Below, piece after piece: positions 16,489 through 24,198 of a DNA stretch of 64,000 nt. Within the stretch, counting starts at the first letter, position 1; every line of letters begins with the position of its first letter. The position numbers and the translations under genes were made by a program. The notes below the pieces were generated by a model. That model saw only the letters and a list, made by a program, of their open reading frames with translations, did no database searches and had not been told where the DNA came from. This DNA is from Rubellimicrobium arenae. Its GTDB lineage: Bacteria > Pseudomonadota > Alphaproteobacteria > Rhodobacterales > Rhodobacteraceae. The stretch covers positions 1 to 64,000 of the forward strand of contig NZ_JAFMSS010000006.1 of NCBI RefSeq assembly GCF_017916295.1, written 5' to 3'.

Positions 16489-17304
16489 TCAGGCGAGGCC
16501 CAGCACGTCCATCATCGAATATTCGCCCGGCGCCCTGTCCTGCCCCCAGATCGCGGCGCGCAGGGCCCCGCGCGCGAAGATCCCGCGGTCGGTGGCGATG
16601 TGCCGCAGGATGACCCGCTCGCCCTCGGTCGCGAAGATGACGTCGTGCTCGCCCACGATGTCGCCGCCCCGGACGCTCGCAAAACCGATCCGGCCCCTGG
16701 CCCTGGCCCCGGTGATGCCGTCCCGGCCCCGGTCCGACACCTCGTCCAGCGCGACGCCCCGCCCCGCGGCGGCGGCCTCGCCCAGCATGAGCGCGGTGCC
16801 GGACGGCGCATCCACCTTCATGCGGTGATGCGCCTCGACGATCTCGATGTCCCAGTCCTCGTCCAAGGCTTCCGCGACCTTGCGGCTCAGCGCGGTCAGC
16901 AGGTTCACCCCCAGGCTCATGTTGCCCGCCCGGATGATCGGCGCATGGCGCGCCGCGGCGCCGATCCGGGCCAGGTGCTCCGCCTCGAGCCCCGTGGTCC
17001 CGATCACGTGCACGGCCCGCGCCTGCGCGGCCAGGCCGGCGAACTCCACGGTCGCAGCGGGCGTCGTGAAGTCGATGACCCCCTGCGCGCGCGCAAAGGC
17101 CTCGAGCGGATCGTCCGTCACCACGACCCCCAGGGGACCGCCGCCCATGGCCTCGCCCACGTCGCGGCCGATCCAGGGACTGCCCGGACGCTCCACGGCC
17201 CCCACGAGCCGCGCGCGCTCCGGACTTGCCGCGATGAGCCGCACGAGCGTCTGCCCCATGCGCCCCGAAGCGCCCGTCACCACCAGTCCCGGCAACCCGT
17301 GCAT
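16489..17304 (-). CDS. dapB: 4-hydroxy-tetrahydrodipicolinate reductase
   Basis: A 271-residue DapB, the NAD(P)H-dependent reductase of lysine and diaminopimelate synthesis. The nucleotide-binding loop is VVTGASGRMGQTLV (residues 8-21). The catalytic/substrate block is VEAHHRMKVDAPSGTALMLG, and FTTPAATVEF and GTTGL match the family. Length is normal. The ATG at 17304 is preceded by GGGAGGATC. It is divergent from rbfA. Confidence 0.97.
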   Translation of the reverse strand: MHGLPGLVVTGASGRMGQTLVRLIAASPERARLVGAVERPGSPWIGRDVGEAMGGGPLGVVVTDDPLEAFARAQGVIDFTTPAATVEFAGLAAQARAVHVIGTTGLEAEHLARIGAAARHAPIIRAGNMSLGVNLLTALSRKVAEALDEDWDIEIVEAHHRMKVDAPSGTALMLGEAAAAGRGVALDEVSDRGRDGITGARARGRIGFASVRGGDIVGEHDVIFATEGERVILRHIATDRGIFARGALRAAIWGQDRAPGEYSMMDVLGLA

Positions 17305-17390
17305 CGTGATCCTCCCTCGGCCCGGGCTCCCTCTAGCGCCGCCCCCGGCCCAAGGCCAGCACGCTTGGCATTCCGCTGCGGGACGCCTAC

Positions 17391-17813
17391 ATGGCGCCCA
17401 TGAGCCGCAGCCCCTCCCCTCCCCCCGGTCCGTCCCAGCGCCAGCTCCGCGTCGGCGAGCTCATCCGCCGCACGCTGTCCGAGATCCTGGCCCAGGGCGA
17501 CCTCCACGACCCCGAGCTCGAGGGCGTGTCCATCACCGTGGGCGAGGTGCGGGCCTCGCCCGACCTCAGGAAGGCCACGGCCTACGTCCTTCCCCTGGGC
17601 GGCGGCAACCGCGAGGCGATCCTGGCCGCCCTGCGGCGCAACAAGCCCGAGATCCGGCATCAGATCGCCCGCTCCATGGCGCTCAAGAGCGTGCCCGATC
17701 TCCGCTTCGAGATCGACGAAACCTTCGACCGCCTCGACGCCGCCCGGCGCATGTTCGCGGACGAACGCATCCGGCGCGATCTGGAGGCCCCGCCCGAGGA
17801 CGCCCCCGAGTGA
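17391..17813 (+). CDS. rbfA: 30S ribosome-binding factor A
   Basis: A 140-residue KH-fold protein that binds pre-30S particles during 16S processing. Typical segments are QLRVGELIRRTLSEIL, VRASPDLRKATAYVLPLGG and VPDLRFEIDETFDRLDAARRM. Two in-frame ATGs (17391 and 17400) are possible starts; the difference is three residues. It overlaps the DUF2233-type gene by 4 nt (GTGA) and truB follows 58 bp later, so the three probably form one operon. Confidence 0.95.
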   Translation: MAPMSRSPSPPPGPSQRQLRVGELIRRTLSEILAQGDLHDPELEGVSITVGEVRASPDLRKATAYVLPLGGGNREAILAALRRNKPEIRHQIARSMALKSVPDLRFEIDETFDRLDAARRMFADERIRRDLEAPPEDAPE

Positions 17814-18538
17814 TCCGCGCGGCCGTTCTGGCCTGGGTCGCGCTGGCCGCACCAGCCCTGGCGCTGAGCTGCCGCGACGTGGAGTTCGAGGGCCTGCCCT
17901 ACACGATCTGCGAGGTCGCCCCCCGGCAGGAGCGCCTGTCCCTTTTCCTTGATGACCGCAGCGGGCGTCCTTATGGTTCGTTCGCGGCCGTGGAGGAGGA
18001 GAACGGCCCCTTGGCCTTTGCCATGAACGCCGGCATGTACCACGAGGACCGCCGCCCCGTGGGCCTGTTCCGCCAGGACGGCCGGGAGGTGTCCCCGCTG
18101 GTGACTCAGGCCGGGCCCGGCAACTTCGGCCTCCTGCCCAACGGTCTGCTCTGCCTCGGCCGCGACGGCGCCTTCGTCATCGAGACCCTCGCCTATGAAA
18201 AGGGCGGGCGCGACTGCGAGTCGGCCACCCAGTCCGGCCCGATGCTGGTCATCGACGGCGAGCTTCACCCCCGCTTCCTGCCCGACTCGGACTCCCGCTA
18301 CATCCGCAACGGCGTAGGGACGAGCGGGGACGGAGCCCGCGCGGTCTTTGCCATCTCCTCGCGCCCCGTGACCTTCCACGAGTTCGCGCGCTTCTTCCGC
18401 GACGGGCTGGGCCTGCCCGACGCGCTCTACTTCGACGGCAGCATCTCGCGGCTTTATGCGCCCGCGCTCGGCCGCGACGACTGGGGGGTCCGGATGGGGC
18501 CGATCGTCGGGCTCCTGGCCGAGGATGCCGCCCCCTGA
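17810..18538 (+). CDS. Phosphodiester glycosidase family protein (DUF2233-like)
   Basis: A 242-residue exported protein. It starts at the GTG at 17810, which overlaps the rbfA stop, and begins with a signal peptide (VIRAAVLAWVALAAPALA) and an early cysteine pair. The core shows AFAMNAGMY, GNFGLLPNG, ATQSGPMLVIDG, RYIRNGVG and LYFDGSISRLY. These are the landmarks of the DUF2233 / NAGPA-like phosphodiester glycosidase fold, related to the enzyme that uncovers mannose-6-phosphate. The bacterial substrate is unknown, presumably a periplasmic glycan or phosphoglycan. Its position between rbfA and truB is recurrent in Rhodobacterales as far as I recall. Confidence 0.82.
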   Translation: MIRAAVLAWVALAAPALALSCRDVEFEGLPYTICEVAPRQERLSLFLDDRSGRPYGSFAAVEEENGPLAFAMNAGMYHEDRRPVGLFRQDGREVSPLVTQAGPGNFGLLPNGLLCLGRDGAFVIETLAYEKGGRDCESATQSGPMLVIDGELHPRFLPDSDSRYIRNGVGTSGDGARAVFAISSRPVTFHEFARFFRDGLGLPDALYFDGSISRLYAPALGRDDWGVRMGPIVGLLAEDAAP

Positions 18539-18596
18539 GGCTTGACCCCCGGACGCGCTGCGTCTAGGGCGCGGGCCTTTCCAGGCGGAGGGTGAC

Positions 18597-19505
18597 ATGG
18601 GACGCACGCGCAAGGGCCGGGCCATCTCGGGCTTCCTGATCGTGGACAAGCCCGCGGGCATCACCTCGACGGCGGTGGTGAACAAGGTGCGCTGGGCCAT
18701 GCAGGCGCAGAAGGCGGGCCATGCCGGCACGCTCGATCCCGCGGCGACCGGCCTCCTTGCCGTCGCGCTGGGCGAGGCGACCAAGGTCCTCCCCTTCGTC
18801 ACCGAGGCGCTCAAGGCCTATGAGTTCACCGTCCGCTGGGGCCAGGAGACCACCACCGACGACGCCGAGGGCGAGATCGCGCGGACCAGCGCCGCCCGCC
18901 CGTCCGACGCGCAGATCGAGGCCGCCCTTCCGCAGTTCCGCGGCGACATCATGCAGGTGCCACCCGCCTTCTCGGCCGTGAAGGTCGAGGGCGAACGGGC
19001 CTACGACCTCGCCCGCGATGGGGAGGTGCTGGAGTTGGAGGCTCGTCCCCTTCATGTCCGCAAGCTCGACCTCGTCGCCCGTCCGGACCCCGATCACGCC
19101 GTGCTCGAGATGGTCTGCGGCAAGGGCGGCTACGTGCGCTCCATCGCCCGCGACCTCGGGCGCTCGCTGGGCTGCCTGGGGCACGTCGTCCGGCTTCGCC
19201 GGATCTGGTCGGGTCCCTTCTCCCTCCATGGCGCGGTGACCTGGGACGAGATCGAGGCGAACGAGCGGGGCGAGGCTCTCGATGCCCGGCTCCTGCCGCT
19301 GGAGACCGCGCTCGTCGGCCTGCCCGAGTGCCGGTGCCCCGAGTCGAGCCTCTCCCTCCTTCGCAACGGCGGGGCCGCCCCGGTCTTTCCGCCCGATGGG
19401 GTGGACTGGGGCGACGAGGCCTGGGCGAGCCGCGACGGACGCGCCATCGCGGTCGGCGTCTACGAGGGCGGGACCCTGCGCCCGACCCGGGTCTTCGCGG
19501 CCTGA
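18597..19505 (+). CDS. truB: tRNA pseudouridine-55 synthase
   Basis: A 302-residue TruB, which makes pseudouridine in the T-loop of tRNAs. The N-terminus has GFLIVDKPAGITST, and the catalytic loop GHAGTLDPAATGLL carries the nucleophile D47. The regions YEFTVRWGQETTTDD, PPAFSAVKVEGERAYDLAR and KGGYVRSIARDLG are standard. A C-terminal extension of about 70 residues follows the core, as in other alphaproteobacteria. The ribosome-binding site GGAGG lies at about 18586. Confidence 0.97.
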   Translation: MGRTRKGRAISGFLIVDKPAGITSTAVVNKVRWAMQAQKAGHAGTLDPAATGLLAVALGEATKVLPFVTEALKAYEFTVRWGQETTTDDAEGEIARTSAARPSDAQIEAALPQFRGDIMQVPPAFSAVKVEGERAYDLARDGEVLELEARPLHVRKLDLVARPDPDHAVLEMVCGKGGYVRSIARDLGRSLGCLGHVVRLRRIWSGPFSLHGAVTWDEIEANERGEALDARLLPLETALVGLPECRCPESSLSLLRNGGAAPVFPPDGVDWGDEAWASRDGRAIAVGVYEGGTLRPTRVFAA

Positions 19506-19537
19506 GGGCGGTTCAAGGCCCTAAACTGCGGTTATAG

Positions 19538-19600
19538 GCGTGGCTCCGGGACCTGAACCCGGGACCACCCCACCTCCCTGCCGATTCCGCCAGGGCCGTC
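19538..19600 (-). pseudogene. tRNA-like remnant lacking an anticodon arm
   Basis: On the minus strand, TGGCGGAATCGG (19592 to 19581) matches the tRNA D-arm box perfectly and is Leu/Ser-like. GGTTCAGGTCC (19559 to 19549) differs from the T-loop box at one key position and sits in a perfect 5-bp stem CCGGG/CCCGG. Only about 20 nt separate the boxes instead of about 32 or more, and no acceptor stem can be formed. I read this as a decayed type II tRNA that lost its anticodon arm. It could also be chance. Confidence 0.35.
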
Positions 19601-19667
19601 CGAGGGGCAGGTCAGCGGCACGGCGCCCGGCCATCCCGGACCGGGGCCATCGGACAGGACCACGACC

Positions 19668-19925
19668 ATGACCACCCGCAGCCTCATCGCCACCCTCGCC
19701 CTTGCGCTCGCCCTCGGAGCGACGGGCGCCCGGGCCGAGGACGAAGCCTCCGTCGAGCCGGCCAAGGAAGCCCAGATCCGCGACATGTTCGTGAAGCAGG
19801 GCTACGAGGTGCGGTCGGTCGGCACGGAGGACGGCAAGATCGAGGTTTATGCCGTCAAGGACGGCAAGCTTTACGAGATCTACCTCGACGAGAACCTCAA
19901 GGTCCTCGAGTCGGAGGAGGACTGA
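19668..19925 (+). CDS. PepSY domain secreted protein
   Basis: An 85-residue exported protein. The signal peptide ends at GARA-ED, and the mature part is a single PepSY-like domain: IRDMFVKQGYEVRSVGTEDGKIEVYAVKDGKLYEIYLD. PepSY modules are small inhibitory or redox-partner domains often encoded with cytochrome b561-type membrane proteins. The gene lies 55 bp before such a cytochrome gene in the same direction, which supports a joint role at the periplasmic face of the membrane. Confidence 0.85.
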   Translation: MTTRSLIATLALALALGATGARAEDEASVEPAKEAQIRDMFVKQGYEVRSVGTEDGKIEVYAVKDGKLYEIYLDENLKVLESEED

Positions 19926-19980
19926 CCGGTTCTGCGGGCCACCCCAAGGGGGTAGCCCGCGCCCGGTCGGGAGACATGCC

Positions 19981-20517
19981 ATGAAAGCCAAGGTCTGGGA
20001 CCCCTTCGTGCGGGTCTTCCATTGGACGCTGGCGGCCGGCTTTGCCGCCAACGCGCTGGTCACGAACCCGGAGAAGGATCTCCACCATCTGATCGGCTAC
20101 GGGATCGCGGCCCTTCTTGGGCTGCGTGTCCTGTGGGGCCTCATGGGGCCGCGCTACGCCCGCTTCTCGTCCTTTCCGCCCGACCCCGCCGCCGCCATGG
20201 GCCAGATGGCCGATGTGGTCACGGGGCGCCGGCGCGTCCATCTGGGCCACACGCCGCTGGGGGCGCTGATGATCTACAACCTGCTGCTGACGCTCCTCGT
20301 GGTGGTGGGCTCCGGCCATGCCATGACCACCCTGGCCTTCTGGGGGATCCGCTGGGTCAAGGAGCTGCACGAGGTGGCCGTGACCTGGGCCGAGATCTCG
20401 GTCGCCGTGCATGTCGTGGCGGTGATCTGGGAAAGCCGCAGGACCGGGGTCAATCTTCCGCGCGCCATGGTGACGGGCTACAAGGAGGTGCCTGACGAAG
20501 CCTTGACCGCCGAATGA
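19981..20517 (+). CDS. Cytochrome b561-type membrane protein
   Basis: A 178-residue four-helix membrane protein of the cytochrome b561 / Ni,Fe-hydrogenase b-subunit type. MKAKVWDPFVRVFHWTLAAG gives the first helix with the heme-ligand candidate H14. H35/H36 (DLHHLIGYG), H113, H130 and H144 are the other candidates. Helices lie at about 12-29, 37-56, 93-112 and 132-149. It likely moves electrons between the quinone pool and a periplasmic partner. The ATG at 19981 has weak SD support. It overlaps the LuxR-type regulator gene by 4 nt. Confidence 0.88.
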   Translation: MKAKVWDPFVRVFHWTLAAGFAANALVTNPEKDLHHLIGYGIAALLGLRVLWGLMGPRYARFSSFPPDPAAAMGQMADVVTGRRRVHLGHTPLGALMIYNLLLTLLVVVGSGHAMTTLAFWGIRWVKELHEVAVTWAEISVAVHVVAVIWESRRTGVNLPRAMVTGYKEVPDEALTAE

Positions 20518-21044
20518 ACATCTCCATCCCACGCCCCACCCGCACCATTGTCCTCGCGGGGCTGATCGCGGTGCAGGTGCTCTGCGCCGCCTTCTTCCTG
20601 TGGGATGCGGCCGACGATTACGCCGAAGGCGCCGCCGACGCCGAGGGCCTCCACCTCGAGGTCGAGACGCTGGCCACCTTGTCGCTGATCCTTGCGATCG
20701 GGCTCGAGGCCGGCCTCCTGGTCCGCCTCATCCGGCGCGAGGCGCACATGATCCGGGGCCTGTCCGCCGCCGCGCGCGCCCTCCACGAGATCATCGACGA
20801 GTACTTCGCCGTCTGGAAGCTCACCCCCGCCGAGCAGGACGTCGCCACCTTCCTGATCAAGGGCGCCGACATTGCCGAGATCGCCCGTCTGCGCGGCTCG
20901 GCCGAGGGCACGGTCAAGGCGCACCTGAACGCCATCTACCGCAAGGCCGGGGTTTCGGGCCGGCCCGCGCTCATCTCGCTCCTCATCGAGGACCTGATGA
21001 CCGAGCCGCTGCTGAAGCGGGAGGCCGGCGGCCGGTCCGGCTAG
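20514..21044 (+). CDS. Membrane-anchored LuxR-type transcriptional regulator
   Basis: A 176-residue protein. Two N-terminal transmembrane helices (about 12-30 and 52-70) enclose a short acidic periplasmic loop. A helical linker leads to a GerE/LuxR helix-turn-helix at about 103-165 (LTPAEQDVATFLIKGADIAEIARL... GTVKAHLNAIYRKAGV). No receiver or autoinducer domain is present, so the signal must come through the membrane segment or a partner protein. It is coupled by ATGA to the cytochrome b561 gene, with PepSY upstream, suggesting a redox-sensing unit. Its targets are unknown. Confidence 0.82.
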   Translation: MNISIPRPTRTIVLAGLIAVQVLCAAFFLWDAADDYAEGAADAEGLHLEVETLATLSLILAIGLEAGLLVRLIRREAHMIRGLSAAARALHEIIDEYFAVWKLTPAEQDVATFLIKGADIAEIARLRGSAEGTVKAHLNAIYRKAGVSGRPALISLLIEDLMTEPLLKREAGGRSG

Positions 21045-21049
21045 GACGC

Positions 21050-23104
21050 TCAGGCGTCCCGCAGGATCTCTAGGAAGGCCTCGCCGAATCGCTCGACCGC
21101 CCTGGGCCCTATGATCCGTTCCAGGCCGCCGATGTCGCGCGGATGCTGCGCCGCGATCCGCGCCAGGGCGCTTGCGTTCAGGGACAAGGGCTTGTCCCGC
21201 CCGTCCGGCCCCCGGATCAGCCCCGCCTGCGCCGCCTGAAGACGATCGAACACCGTGCCCTCCTCCCGCCCGGCCAGCTTCTGGCGGCGCGGGTGCATGG
21301 CCTCCGGGCTTTCCCCCAGGATCACCTCCAGGAAGCTCCGCCCATAGGTATCGAGCTTCTTGGCCCCGACGCCGCCGATCTGGGCCATGGCGTCCAAGGT
21401 GGTGGGACGCCGCTCGGCCATCTCCATTAGCGTCCGGTCGGTGAAGACCACATAGGCCGGCACGTTCGCGGCCTGCGCCAGCGCCCGCCGATGCGACTTG
21501 AGCGCCGACAGCAGGCCTTCGTTCTCCTCGGCCACCAGGGTCCGGGGCTCGTCGCGCGGCGTGGACCGCGACCGTGGGGGCAGCACGTCCCGTCGCATGG
21601 TCACGGCCTGCTCGCCCCTCAGCACCGGCGCGGCGATCTGCGTCAGCCGCAGCGCCCCGTGCCGGCCGGGATCGGGGCGCAGGAGGTCCTGTCCCAGCAT
21701 CTGCCGGATCATGGCCTGCCACTGCTTGCGGTCCCATTCGCGCCCGACCCCGAAGGTGGGCAGCTTGTCGTGGTTCCAGGACCGGATCTTGTCGGTGTCC
21801 TCGCCCAGGAGGATGTCGATCAGGTGCCCTGCGCCGAACCGTTCCTCGGTGCGGATCGCGGCGGACAGCACCATCCGGGCGGGCGTCGTCGCGTCGAAGA
21901 CCTCGGCCGGCCGGTCGCAGTTGTCGCAGGCGCCACAGGGGCCGGCCTGCTCGTCGAAATAGCCCAGGAGCGCCACCCGCCGGCATCCCGTGGCCTCCGC
22001 GATCCCGAGAAGCGCGTTCAGCCGCCCGTGGTCCGCGACCTTGCGGGCCTCGGGGGCCCCGCCCTCGTCGATCTGGGACCGGCGCAGCCGGATGTCCTCG
22101 GGACCGTACAGGGTGAGCGCCTCGGCCGGGAGCCCGTCGCGCCCCGCGCGCCCGATCTCCTGATAGTAGGCCTCGACCGATTTCGGCAGGTCGGCGTGCA
22201 TGACCCAGCGGATGTCGGGCTTGTCCACGCCCATGCCGAAGGCCACCGTGGCCACCACGATCAGCCCGTCCTCGCGCTGGAACCGCTCCTCGGCGAGCCG
22301 CCGCGCGTCGGGCTCCAGCCCCGCATGATAGGCGATGGCCGACAATCCCGCCTCGCGCAGCGCCTGGGCCAGCACCTCGGTCTTGTTGCGCGTCCCGCAG
22401 TAGACGATCCCCGCCCGGCCCTTGCGCCGGGTCGCGTAGTCGATGACCTGCCGCCGGGGCGAGTCCTTCAGCGCAAAGCCCAGATGGATGTTGGGCCGGT
22501 CGAAGCCCCGCAGGAAGACCCGCGGCTCCCGCCCGGCAAAGAGCCGCTCGACGATCTCGTCGCGCGTTTCCTCGTCGGCGGTGGCGGTGAAGGCGGCCAG
22601 CGGCACGCCCAACGCGGCCCGCAGCGCCCCGATCCGCAGGTAGTCGGGCCGGAAGTCGTGCCCCCACTGGGCCACGCAATGCGCCTCGTCCACCGCGATG
22701 GCCGTGGCGCCCCACCGCTTCAGCGCCGCCGCCGTCCCCGACTGGGCCAGCCGTTCGGGCGCGAGGTAAAGGAGGCGGATGCGCCCCTCGCGCAGGCTCT
22801 CGCGCAGGGCCTCGTTCTCCTCCTCGGTGTTGGCCGAGGTGTAGGCCCCGGCCTCGACCCCCGCCGCCTTCAGCGCACGGACCTGATCCCGCATCAGCGC
22901 GATCAGCGGCGAGATGACGACCGTGAGCCCGTCCCGCAGCAGCGCCGGGAGCTGATAGCAGAGCGACTTGCCGCCCCCCGTGGGCATGACGGCCAGGACG
23001 TCCTGCCCTTCGGCCACGGCGCGCACGATCTCCTCCTGCCCGGGGCGGAAGGAGTCGAATCCCCAGACCTCCCTCAGGAGGGTGTGCGCCGTGTCGATGG
23101 CCAT
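21050..23104 (-). CDS. recQ: ATP-dependent DNA helicase RecQ
   Basis: A 684-residue superfamily 2 3'-5' helicase for recombination and fork repair. It shows RPGQEEIV, Walker A MPTGGGKSLCYQLP (about 41-54), the DEAH box VDEAHCVAQWGHDFRPDYL, motif VI QEIGRAGRDG, the RecQ zinc-binding region (RVALLGYFDE... CGACDNCD), a winged helix, and a C-terminal HRDC domain (about 520-600) with a further helical tail. It converges with the membrane-bound LuxR gene 5 bp away. Confidence 0.96.
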   Translation of the reverse strand: MAIDTAHTLLREVWGFDSFRPGQEEIVRAVAEGQDVLAVMPTGGGKSLCYQLPALLRDGLTVVISPLIALMRDQVRALKAAGVEAGAYTSANTEEENEALRESLREGRIRLLYLAPERLAQSGTAAALKRWGATAIAVDEAHCVAQWGHDFRPDYLRIGALRAALGVPLAAFTATADEETRDEIVERLFAGREPRVFLRGFDRPNIHLGFALKDSPRRQVIDYATRRKGRAGIVYCGTRNKTEVLAQALREAGLSAIAYHAGLEPDARRLAEERFQREDGLIVVATVAFGMGVDKPDIRWVMHADLPKSVEAYYQEIGRAGRDGLPAEALTLYGPEDIRLRRSQIDEGGAPEARKVADHGRLNALLGIAEATGCRRVALLGYFDEQAGPCGACDNCDRPAEVFDATTPARMVLSAAIRTEERFGAGHLIDILLGEDTDKIRSWNHDKLPTFGVGREWDRKQWQAMIRQMLGQDLLRPDPGRHGALRLTQIAAPVLRGEQAVTMRRDVLPPRSRSTPRDEPRTLVAEENEGLLSALKSHRRALAQAANVPAYVVFTDRTLMEMAERRPTTLDAMAQIGGVGAKKLDTYGRSFLEVILGESPEAMHPRRQKLAGREEGTVFDRLQAAQAGLIRGPDGRDKPLSLNASALARIAAQHPRDIGGLERIIGPRAVERFGEAFLEILRDA

Positions 23105-23108
23105 GGCC

Positions 23109-23396
23109 TCAGAGGAAGAGCGCGACGTTGTTCCGCAGCACGATCTCGAGCGCGTAGATCGCGAGAAGGGCGACCAGCGGCGCGAGGTCGAGGCCGCCCA
23201 TCGGCGGCAGGATCCTGCGGATGGGGCTGTAGATCGGCTCGAGCACGCGGCTCAGCCCCTGCCAGACCTGCTGGACGAACTGCTGGCGCGGGTTCAGCAC
23301 GTTGAAGGCCAGGAGCCAGCTCATGATGAAATGGGCGAAGATGAAGAGCCGCACGACCCCAAGGATCAGCATGAGGATCTCGAAAAGGGATTGCAT
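23109..23396 (-). CDS. YggT family membrane protein
   Basis: A 95-residue inner-membrane protein with two hydrophobic segments (about 5-30 and 65-90). They flank the conserved SRVLEPIYSPIRRILPPMGGLDLAPLVAL, the YggT signature. The family is linked to cell-envelope and division functions and osmotic-stress tolerance, without a defined biochemical role. I choose the ATG at 23396 (MQSLFEILMLILG) over an upstream one 15 codons away that would add a lysine/arginine-rich leader. It sits 4 bp upstream of recQ, so the two are probably co-transcribed. Confidence 0.88.
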   Translation of the reverse strand: MQSLFEILMLILGVVRLFIFAHFIMSWLLAFNVLNPRQQFVQQVWQGLSRVLEPIYSPIRRILPPMGGLDLAPLVALLAIYALEIVLRNNVALFL

Positions 23397-23558
23397 GTCC
23401 GCCCGACCGCCTTTTTCCTGTGCACGCTTCGTTCGCGCCATGACCTAAGGGGCGCGCCCCGCCCACGCAATCCCCGGCGGCCCCGCTGCGGCGCCGTGAC
23501 CTGCCGTCAGGGTTGACGCATCGGCGAGCTTCGCGCGAGGAGCGGGACGGAGGTCCCC

Positions 23559-24098
23559 ATGTATCCCCTGGTCCGGCTCCTGTTCCAATCCTGGCGGCAC
23601 CGCGCCGATCCGCCGCTGCCCCTCGACGGCATCCACGAAAGCCGGCACGTCTGCTGGCCCTGGGACATTGACATCTTCGGCGAGCTCAACAACGGTCGGA
23701 CGCTCACGCTCTATGACCTGGGGCGCATCCCCTGGTCCCGGCGCATCGGCCTCACCCGCATCCTGCGGGACCAGCGCTGGCAGGTGGCCGTCGCCGGCGC
23801 CTCGGTGCGCTACCGCAAGAGGGTGCACACCTTCCAGTCCGTCCGGATGCGGACCCGCGCGCTGGGATGGGACCAGCGGTTCTTCTACATCGAGCAGGCG
23901 ATGTGGCTCCCCTCCGGCACCTGCGCGAGCCATATCCTCATCCGCTCGGCCGTGACCGACCGCAACGGGATCGTCCCGCCCCTCCGGGTCCTCGAGGCGA
24001 TGGGCGCCAGCCGCCCCTCTCCGCCGCTGCCGTCCTGGGTGGCCGAGTGGATCGAGGCGGAGGCGCTTCGCCCCTGGCCGCCCATGGCGGACGGCTGA
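23559..24098 (+). CDS. Hotdog-fold thioesterase-like protein
   Basis: A 179-residue soluble protein resembling the acyl-CoA thioesterase (4HBT-like) family: HVCWPWDIDIFGELNNGRTLTLYDLGRIPW, with the Asp and Asn-Asn-Gly typical of the hotdog helix (compare D-x-N-x-H-x-NN in YbgC-type enzymes), then VAVAGASVRYRKRVHTFQ. It has no signal peptide. The substrate is probably a long-chain acyl-CoA but this is inference. The start is supported by GGAGG at about 23549. It is followed after 100 bp by the MFS gene in the same direction. Confidence 0.78.
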   Translation: MYPLVRLLFQSWRHRADPPLPLDGIHESRHVCWPWDIDIFGELNNGRTLTLYDLGRIPWSRRIGLTRILRDQRWQVAVAGASVRYRKRVHTFQSVRMRTRALGWDQRFFYIEQAMWLPSGTCASHILIRSAVTDRNGIVPPLRVLEAMGASRPSPPLPSWVAEWIEAEALRPWPPMADG

Positions 24099-24198
24099 GC
24101 CGGCGCGGCCCCGCCCTGATCCATCGAGCCCGAGGATGCGCCGGCTTGCCGCCCGCCCGGCTTTCGCGCACTGATCCCCCCGGGCCGGGAGACAGCCA

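Noticed and set aside
20478..22715. A 745-codon minus-strand frame through recQ and the LuxR-type gene
   Set aside because: It runs across the ends of two convergent real genes in another frame and is purely compositional.
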